Shown here: piece after piece, positions 56,340 through 64,000 of the stretch | How positions within the stretch are numbered: the stretch's first letter is position 1 | Layout: every line of letters begins with the position of its first letter | Origin: Lophium mytilinum | Taxonomy: Eukaryota > Ascomycota > Dothideomycetes > Mytilinidiales > Mytilinidiaceae | Assembly (NCBI GenBank): GCA_010093605.1 | Contig: MU004194.1 | Span: 1,283,900 to 1,347,899 of the forward strand | Reading direction: 5' to 3' | Length of the DNA stretch: 64,000 bases | The notes under the pieces: generated by a model | Told to the model about the DNA's origin: nothing | The model's database searches: none | What the model saw: only the letters and a program-made list of their open reading frames with translations | Position numbers and translations under genes: made by a program

Positions 56340-57148
56340 ATTGGAGGTATAGACGTGTTCTGAGGCGCGTCAAGCACGCCGGCGCAAGTCGAAGTGGGCG
56401 TGTTGGTGAGGGTTGTTTACAGATATCTTGGCGCGACCGCTCGGTTAGAGCTTCAGTTTCAGCCTTGTGGCCTGGCCGCCGGGCTCCCCAACGCAGACTA
56501 CCTATGGCAGGGTTGCTGTGGGGTAGTTGATAGTGGCGCACCTGGGCGCTTACAAGCTTACCTAATCGTCAAATCGATTCACTGGCGAGACGTCATTTCA
56601 ATATTGTTGGGTTGGTCATCCGAGAACATGTCCCAGATCAGTCATTGAGTAGTGCTCTTCCTATCCAGGGCTTCCCGTCCTGCAGTGTGCTCCCAAGAGC
56701 CTCCCCTACTGCCCGAACACCAGACACCTTCGACTTCGTCTCCACGTCTATGCACCAAAAGATAGGAATGGGAGAACAGCAGACTACCGGGTCCAGCTCC
56801 ATATAGACGCAATAGACAGAACGCATGGAATTTTGTCTTTCTCCGCAAATAACATCAACTTGCCTGCCCTCAGGGACCAGAAGTGGCCGATTGACAAGTG
56901 GCAGCAGAAACATGCAGAAACATGATTAGTGGCGCCCAAGTGCTACCCAGGTCGACATCCATCGCCGCAGAAAGTATAAGAGAATCGTCACTTTGACGCC
57001 AAAATCCAGTGGAAACAGTCCGTCGCCCTGCCATGCATCGTATCGACTAGTCGTAAATGCAGAAGATGAGACATGTCCCGAGGCAGCAACAACGTGCCTG
57101 GGGTAAGTGGATGATCGTTCGACACCGTCGTAATATCATAGCCCTCCA
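56340..57148. other. Intergenic region, MIS12 / LAMMER kinase
   Basis: 809 bases between minus-strand genes. It holds the MIS12 promoter and the kinase 3' UTR. No gene or repeat seen. Confidence 0.45.
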
Positions 57149-59432
57149 TCAGTACCGGCCTTCTGCTTGGGCTCGAATGAGCTGCTTCTTCTCGCGCTCA
57201 AGACGGATCTTGTGGGCCTCGGTTCCATCATCCATCAGCGTCTCCTTGAACCAGTCATGCTGGAGAGCTTGCTTCGCTGTGATCCGCTTCTTGGGGTCGT
57301 ACACGAATATTCTTCTCAGCAGATCAAGGAATTTCTTGTTAAACTCGGTGATGGGGGGGATAGTGTCCTGCAAGGGGCGTAAGTCATTGACTAGGCTGTT
57401 GGTAGTTCTATTCACCTGTAGCTTTTTCATCGCCTTGACGTATTTCCTTGACGCCTTTGGTGTCTCGCCGTTAGGGTAGTCGAGCCTCGAATTCTTGAAG
57501 TATCTGTGTGGAGTTAGTACAATTATAATGAAAGTGGTGATATATGGCTTACGCAGTGGCGGCATTCGAGCTCCGAGACGAGCCCCTCCCATCCTTGTGC
57601 ACAGCTTTTATTATCTCCTTGTCCAATTTGCCTCCGCAGACGGCTTCCATCATAGCCAAGTGCTCTAGATTGTCATGAGTCTGGAATAGCGCATCTCCGG
57701 TGAAGAACTCGACGAGAATACAACCAATACTCCAGATATCACAAGGGTAACTCCAGCCAAGGTTGAGGATGATTTCGGGCGCACGGTAATGACGGGTGGA
57801 GACGACCGACGAGTGGTATTCGTCATTGAAGGTAGCGGATCCAAAGTCGATTAACCGTATCTCGGGATCAAGCAAGACTTTGCGATGTCTAGCAGAGCGG
57901 CTGTTCGTAGTTGATGATGACGGAACAGTGCGGTTGTACGTGAAGGTTTGGTACCCGTTGTTTACCAAGAGAATATTTTCAGGCTTCAGATCCGTGTGGA
58001 TGAGGTTCAGATCATGTAAGACTACAAGCTTGTCAGTGTGTGCGTAACAAAATTTGGCGGATGGGGTCGACTTACACGCTACGCTAGTGAGTAGCTGCTT
58101 CGCGAACTTCTGAATGTGAGTGCTTGGGAATGGCACAAATGCGTTGGACTTCAGGAAGTCGAAGACACTCTGGCCGTAGAGGTCGGTGACGATGCAGATG
58201 TGGTTTCGGAAATCGAAGCAGTCTCTAAGATGGATGCACCGGTTCTGGTTCTGCTTGTCGTTGGAAGAAAGCGTGGAGAGAACTCTGAGCTCTATGCGGG
58301 AGGCATCGCGGTACTTCGGAACAGAGCGGATGACCTTGATGGCACACCGGGTTCCTTTTCGCCTGTCAAAAGCTTCCACGACTTTGCCGAAAGTGCCTTG
58401 GCCAAGGAGCTTAACGATTTGGTCTAAATGAGAATGTCAGCAATGCTCAATACAAGTCTCCTCTGCATGTCGAGATTGGTACTTACAGCGCTCTGTCAAA
58501 TCCGCTTCCGGCGTGACAATATAATGGCCGTCTTCATCGTCGACTTTCTGGTCCTTCATGTATGATTTCTGGGAGGCTTGTGAGCATGCGTTTCGTTTCT
58601 TCCGCGGCAAAATATTACTCACGTCAGGTACGACCTGGACAAAGACCTCCTTGGCCTTGATGGGCGGATTGGGTGGCGGCACATAGAGGCTGAATGGATC
58701 TCCATGCGGATCAATTTCCCTTCTCTTGGCTTCTCTGGCCTCTTTGGCCTCCGCCTGAGTGGCTTGCCTAGTTGTCCGTTTCCTCTTCTGTCCAACGACG
58801 CCATTTTCTAGGGGCGGAATGTATGTGCCATTGCTCGCTGTGGAGCCGAGAGACGTCGCGGCGGTCGTGTTGATTGCAGACGTGGTGCGGTCGGTGGAGA
58901 TGGTGTTCTTAGATGGTGATTCGTCGTAATATGGAGTCTGGGTGGTCGAATACGACGTTTGCTGGTTGTAAACCGGGTCGTAGGCCGTCGAAGCGGTTGT
59001 CTTCCGTTTCTTGTCCGTATGCCTCGTGGGCCCATTCGCGATGGGTCGGCTTGCCTGAGGCTGGCGCTGCGGGTGAGAAGCTGGCTCGTCGTCGTCATCG
59101 TCAATCACGATGATCTCCTTCGGGACGCCATTTTTGTAGAAGTCGTTCCAGTTCGGATTCCGCTTCGACCCTCGCGAGTCCTGCCTGGCGGCGGTGTGGC
59201 CGTTGGTGTGAGCCATCTCGGGGGCTGCTGGCTGTCTCGGGTGGCCGGTCGCGGTTCGTCGTATGTCAGAGTTTGACGTGCCGCTAGAATATCCGTTATA
59301 CAGCGAGTTCCCTAGCCGCGATGAGCCATTCGAGGCCTGGCCATTGACTCCGGGAGGCTGATATGCTTGGTGATGAGAGTAGTACTGGTGGTGAGGTGGC
59401 AGAGTGGCAGTCGCGGTAGAGGGAGTCGACAT
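57149..59432 (-). CDS. LAMMER (CLK-type) dual-specificity protein kinase
   Basis: Homolog of yeast Kns1, fission yeast Lkh1 and animal CLKs, which phosphorylate SR splicing factors and TORC1/Pol III regulators. Six exons: 58623-59432, 58487-58568, 58076-58423, 57553-58021, 57416-57503 and 57149-57367, giving 671 residues. A long disordered N-terminus (His/Gln/Ser-rich, with the acidic run IDDDDDE and nuclear-type basic clusters KKRK, KRKR) fills the first 290 residues. Kinase motifs: the Gly loop GQGTFGKV (305-312), Lys327 in CAIK, HTDLKPENILL (Asp424), DFGSATF, the family-defining EHLAMMEAV, and HDWFKETL near the end. An insertion of about 30 residues lies between NILL and DFG, as is usual for the family. 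Exon 4 uses the acceptor after CTTGTAG, needed to give FLHDLNLIHTDLKP. Confidence 0.96.
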
Positions 59433-61694
59433 TGCGGGTGTGTGGCCTGGAGGCGTGCGGCCGACGTCCTACACCACGGGCAGTGAGACGTCCGAACTAC
59501 GAAGTCGCTGGAGAGCAGCACAACTGGTGCGGGCGGAGAATTGAATGGCTCGAGGAGCGTTCTGAGCGGGATCTGGCACCTCACTCGGGCGTCGAGGCGT
59601 GGAGAAGCGGCGTAGGCCCGTTATCGCAGCCAGCCGACCGAGGGCTCAGAAAGCAGAAAGTGGAGAAAGGCTCGTCGTCGCGGCCGGGTCAGCTCGCAGA
59701 CCAGACACGAGGGGCGTGAGGAGCACTCGAGGGCGATGGGCGGACGGGCTGTTGCATGCCAAAGAGGACGGTGACGGGTGATGGTGGGTGCAGAGGCTCT
59801 GGCACTGCGGAGTTGAGTGAGCAGAGCAGAGTCGTGAGCTTTAGCGCGTCTGCATCGGTCGTCATCTATCACTATTGCTACTGGCCGCATCACCCGCCGT
59901 AGCAACCGCTGGGCACTGGCCTCAAGAGCCTTCACACTGCGCAATTCTCCTCTAGCCGGGGCTCTGGCACGCTGGAACGCTGGACCGCCAGCCTTGTGGC
60001 CACATTATTCACTTCGCCCGTCCATCTGGCCTTCAGCGCTGCAGTGCCGCTCCATCAGGCTTTGCGGCACCCCCAGGCGAGCCCGTCACACTGGGCAGCG
60101 TGCAACGAGCGCTATGAGCTCAGGCTTGTCACCTGCTGGGTTTGGGGCAGCAGCAGCAATTCTGCCGAAGGACACGCCGCGCTGCCCGTGAATATTCAGC
60201 GTCCTGCGTGCGGAGACCCCCAGGGCGCCCATAAATGGTGTCGGTCCCAGTCGCTATCCCACGCGCTGACCACCCGTCTCCACTCGCCCTCAACGCAGAT
60301 GCTCGCCCGGAAGCGTAGCCATGTATTAATAATTGCGCAGCACGCCCAACAGTGCCGGATCCTCCACTATACACATGTATGCCTGCTGTCAGCCGGCTAC
60401 CTAGAGGCACAGAGTGATCCTGCTCCAACGAGGCCGGCCGCAATCCTGCCCTCGCCACCGCAGGACCGCGCTCGACTTCACGCCGATGTCACAGGTCGCC
60501 AGGTGAAACTCACGAATTCCTCAAAGGATTGCTCCAGGACGCTGCAACCCACTGCGGCCACTCTATCCCATTCAAGTCTCCGCCAGAGATTGTTCCTCCT
60601 CTGCAGCAGACTGAGTATCTAATCTCGGCTCCTTGAAACAATTACTAGTGTTGAGTCGTCACGTGATGAGTTATGATATTGAAAGTCGGCACAGTCGGCG
60701 GGTCGTTCGATGCCGCTGGGCTTCTGTCATGCGACTGCGCTCCCGGGCCCGGCTGCGAATGGGCTGTCTGCGCGAAGGCAATTCTGCCGGCTGTATCACG
60801 GAACTGAATCCGGCCTTGTGTGCAGCGGAAAAGGCGCCAGACAACCCAAATGGAGAATATCGCCGGTCCCTTGGCAGCTTTAGACGAATCATGTCTCGGC
60901 CGGCTCAGTCAGTGTGGCGAGTCGACCTGGCACGCGGGGCAGAAAAATAGTGGCACTCTATTCTACTGTGTCACTGCTTGGAGTTCTTCACTGCATTTTC
61001 GGAAGTCCAAACAGGATAGAAGATTTTCCTTTCAGGGTCTATAGAAAATTATGAAGACACTTCAAACAGTGCTGAACAGGTGCATACAAAAAGGCAGCGT
61101 GGTAATTAAGTATTACTAGAGAGTGGCAGTATACAGTATAAATCTGTAAGGTATATACGCTCTCTCTATTTTCTATATAGGCTTGTTTAGCACTGCTTGA
61201 GGCCCTCCAGTATGCTATTGCTATTCACAAAATACCAGCTCTGGCGAGCCTGATAGCTCTTTGGGCCACCTCGAGCAGTGTTGAACTGCTGTAGTGTGCC
61301 ACTTTTTTCAACGCCTAGCGAGCCTGGCCTGCCTGGGAGGGCCACGCAGGATGCCTCAGACCTCAGTTTTAGTGAAATCTTTTTAGGAGACATGGTGCTC
61401 GTGAGCCCGAGGTTAGATACTGAGTGCAAAGGGCTACAATCGCGATTATGTGACTTGACGGGATAAATTCTTTACAGATGTGACACAGCTAGATAATGAG
61501 GATCGTATAGCCTATGCTCTGCGCGACGCACTATGGAAGAGACAATGGTAAATTGGCTTCTCCTGATCAAATTCGTGTACTTCATGAGATGTTCGTTGCT
61601 TCTCAGCGAAGGAGAAAGCAAATTCCTTAGCCCTCTGTGCGGCCCTATCCTCATTGCGCAACTTCATATCTGTGCAGATTCAGACTCGATATGC
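59433..61694. other. Long intergenic region with a dispersed repeat
   Basis: 2262 bases between minus-strand genes. The first 1.2 kb is GC-rich and must hold the kinase promoter and a long 5' UTR; its open frames are unconvincing. A dispersed repeat copy sits at 60949-61303. From 61304 to 61694 I see nothing. Confidence 0.5.
60949..61303 (+). repeat. Dispersed repeat, copy B (possible small DNA transposon with 12-base ends)
   Basis: It begins AGTGGCACTCTA and ends in the complement of AGTGGCACACTA, so the termini are 12-base inverted repeats with one mismatch. The body is alignable with 23171-23462. No clean target duplication; TA before and TT after the element could be a decayed TA. No coding potential. 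The pattern fits a non-autonomous Tc1/mariner-like element. Confidence 0.65.
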
Positions 61695-63472
61695 TCAATG
61701 CTGGCTTCGTTGAGCGAAGAACTCCTCGATGACTGCCGTTGTTTTGTCGACGATCAGGGTTATATCGGCCTCAGTGGTGTTGTACGCCGGAGCCAGCATT
61801 ATATCGTCCCCAGATTTCCCGTCCACGCAGCCAGTGCCAGGGTACAGAGAAATGCTGTACTTTGGTTCGAGCCCTAGAGATCTCTTGTCAGCGGTAGCGT
61901 GTCAAAGATGGAACTAGAATTTACCTTTCTCGTGAATTGCCATGGCGATGCCGTCCTTCGCGTTGAACGGTTCCTTGGTAGCTTTGTCGCGAACAAACTC
62001 AATCTAAAGCGACTTTCGTAAGCTCACAGGTCCTCAATCAAATTGCGGTGACAACTTACACCCCAAAACAGTCCTCGTCCACGAATATTACCAACGTTTG
62101 GGTGAGACGCAAGCCGCTCTCTCAACTGCTTCTCGAACACGGCGCCCATCCGTCTGACGTTCTCCACTAGTTTGTCCTCGCGGACGATACGCTGAACTTC
62201 TAGTGCGGCCGCACAGGCGACTGGATGTCCTTGGTAAGTGTGTCCGTGAGCGAAAGATCCTGTGCCTTTTTCGAGGACATCTATGACTCGGTGGCCGATT
62301 AGTACACCTGCTACGGCGGCGTAGCCTCCTCCAAGGCCTTTTCCAATCGTTTCAATGTCTGGAACGACTCCTTCCTGCTCCCAAGCGTGAAGCGTGCCAG
62401 TGCGACCCATACCGCTCATCACCTCATCGAAGACCAGGAGCGCACCGTACTTGTCGCAGACCGCCTTCATGGCCTGGAAGTAGCCTGGTACGGCAGGTAC
62501 ACACCCAAGCGCCTGTGTACTATGTTAGCAATCTCAGCCTTATAGGGCTATGGATTGATTGATTGATAAGATTATGCGACGACCACATGTCATGGGGCAA
62601 TCCGAAAATATGCCCAGCCAGCATGCCTCGATAGCACCCATAATGTTCATGTGTGTTCGAACAGACTGTATGAGATGATTGTGCACTTACTGCTCCAACG
62701 ACAGGCTCCGCAACGAAGGCGCATACTGTTTGTGGACCCACCCTGACGAATTCATCATCCAACTCTTGAGCTAGTCTGGCGACATATTCTTCTGAGCTTT
62801 CTCCTTCTTTCATGCCGTGATAAGCGTTGCACGCTGACACCCTACTGACGTTCTCAAGGAGCATTGGCTCAAACAACGCCCTTCGAGATACGTGTCCGCT
62901 CATCGAGAGACCTCCCAGTGTGGTTCCGTGGTAGGACTCCTTCCTGGCAATGAAGTTGACTCGTTCAGGCTGAGCTGGCGCACACTCCAAGAAGTACTGT
63001 CGGGCAAGCTTCATTGTAGCTTCCATCGCCTCTGAGCCTGTTCAGACGTTAGAATTTACGCAGTGATAGCGATGGATTGTATAGTCAAAGAGAACTTACC
63101 CGAACACACGATGTATGCGCGTGCCATTTTACCGTTAGTGCCATCGATCAGCTCTTTAGCCAGAGCCTCGCCAGACGAGGATCCAAAGAACAGTGAGGCA
63201 CAATATGCGACTTGGTCTAGCTGTCGGTTGATAGCTTCTTTGACCCTCTCGTTCCCATGACCTAGACAAGACACAGCTGCCCCGCCTGTGGCATCCAGTA
63301 TTTTCTGGCCACTGCTGAGCTCGACATAGTTGCCCTTGGCTGCAACGACAGTGCTTGGTTCATAATGAATGTGACGGTGCAATAGTACACTCTTCGTCTT
63401 CACATTCTTGTGGCCGGTCGTTTCGGACTCTACTACGACAGCACCATTGTTGACAATCGCAGACGGAGACAT
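61695..63472 (-). CDS. Class III PLP-dependent aminotransferase
   Basis: Omega-amino-acid / diamine-type transaminase using pyridoxal phosphate; the donor is not predictable. Exons are 63100-63472, 62691-63037, 62060-62512, 61925-62003 and 61695-61873, giving 476 residues, normal for the class. Landmarks: LDATGGAAVSCLGHGNERVKEAI (the usual glycine-rich block), VCSGSEAMEATMKLARQYF, ARKESYHGTTLGGLSMSGH, FVAEPVVGA, ALLVFDEVMSGMGRTGTLHAWEQ with the PLP-N1 Asp269, the Schiff-base lysine Lys298 in ETIGKGLGGGY, and GHTYQGHPVACAAALEV. The third intron is 178 bases, longer than the rest. The C-terminus shows LAPAYNTTEADITLIV. The next plus-strand gene is outside the window. Confidence 0.94.
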
Positions 63473-64000
63473 TGTAGTAGGAATAGGTGCAAAGAGGGGC
63501 TTTGTATAACTTAAATATAGGATTCGCGAGGCCGCAGGACTATTACTGTGAATTTATCAGCTTGGTAGTTCTTGTCTTCGGAAGGGCCTACTCACAGCGC
63601 GGGACCGTCAACTATCTATACACGTCAACATCCTGCACCCTCCAACTCGGCACCACTAGCTCTCGGTCTTTCAAGCCATTTAGGTCCTAATGCCAGCAGC
63701 TTATCCTCATCGGCTCGGGGACTGTTACGGCAGAAATCAGAAAGTGGAGGCCCGGCGACGTAAGTGCCCCGAAAAGTAGCGTTTCGGCATGCCGAACTCT
63801 GACTATTTGTTCGGCCCGATGCCGACATAACCGTAGTTCCACTAATGACCTGATCCTTTCGCTTGTACCTGCTCGGAAGGAGTGAAGAGAACCCATAATT
63901 CGATGCTGGATGGTGAGGCGTCGACGGTGTTGGCACTCCTTCAGGGGGGTTGATCGAATCGAACGCGTTTAAGTCGCTCAGGCTGACAACCATCGATGCA
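63473..64000. other. Upstream region of the aminotransferase gene to window end
   Basis: 528 bases. No complete gene or repeat recognised. A gene may begin beyond the window. Confidence 0.4.

Noticed and set aside
59600-60630. Several open frames upstream of the LAMMER kinase
   Set aside because: Overlapping frames on both strands in GC-rich DNA, without introns, motifs or family likeness; more likely promoter and 5' UTR.

Overview
The window reads as a chromosome segment of a filamentous ascomycete (Pezizomycotina; a dothideomycete-like fungus is my best guess, by inference only). The genes are compact, with short 46-80 base GT-AG introns that carry CTNAC/ACTAAC-type branch sites. Proteins such as Rrp9, Mis12/Mtw1, prefoldin 4, Sec63 and a Lhs1-type ER Hsp70 ending in HDEL fit this group. 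The first 10.35 kb shows extreme loss of CA/TG dinucleotides and gain of TA, the mark of repeat-induced point mutation (RIP).

Layout. 1-10350: a gene-free, RIP-mutated block. It holds a fossil Ty3/gypsy LTR retrotransposon (988-8849, minus strand) with both LTRs and a 5-base target duplication, inserted into older and more heavily mutated DNA. That older DNA includes a dead Tc1/mariner-type transposase. 10.5-22.1 kb: GTP cyclohydrolase I, the U3 snoRNP protein Rrp9, a cytochrome P450, an ER Hsp70 (Lhs1/HYOU1) and a sideroflexin. 22.1-24.8 kb: a 2.7 kb patch of degraded repeats. 24.8-37.0 kb: a secreted GH3 beta-glucosidase, a DUF829 hydrolase, an LPAEL-motif protein, a proline-rich protein, an ELO elongase with unusual extensions, and prefoldin 4. 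37.6-44.6 kb: three plus-strand genes (DHA1-type MFS transporter, GABA/amino-acid permease, NmrA-like oxidoreductase). 45.4-51.4 kb: Sec63, a SIRT5-like sirtuin and a lysine-rich secreted protein. 51.4-64 kb: a 241 bp inverted-repeat element, a GT34-like glycosyltransferase, the kinetochore protein Mis12, a LAMMER kinase, a second copy of a dispersed repeat, and a class III aminotransferase.

Most genes are unrelated housekeeping genes. Two functional links stand out. Lhs1 and Sec63 are both parts of the ER protein-translocation machinery, but they lie 25 kb apart, so this is probably coincidence. The MFS transporter, amino-acid permease and NmrA-like reductase sit in a row on one strand and could be a small nitrogen or polyamine uptake group. 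I see no biosynthetic core enzyme, CRISPR array, rRNA or convincing functional tRNA. I did not find a clearly new multi-gene system. The most unusual items are the inverted-repeat element at 52.25 kb, the non-canonical and in-frame introns of Sec63, the ELO protein's extra domains, and the lysine-rich Kex2-type secreted protein. All gene models are by-eye splices and should be checked with RNA data.
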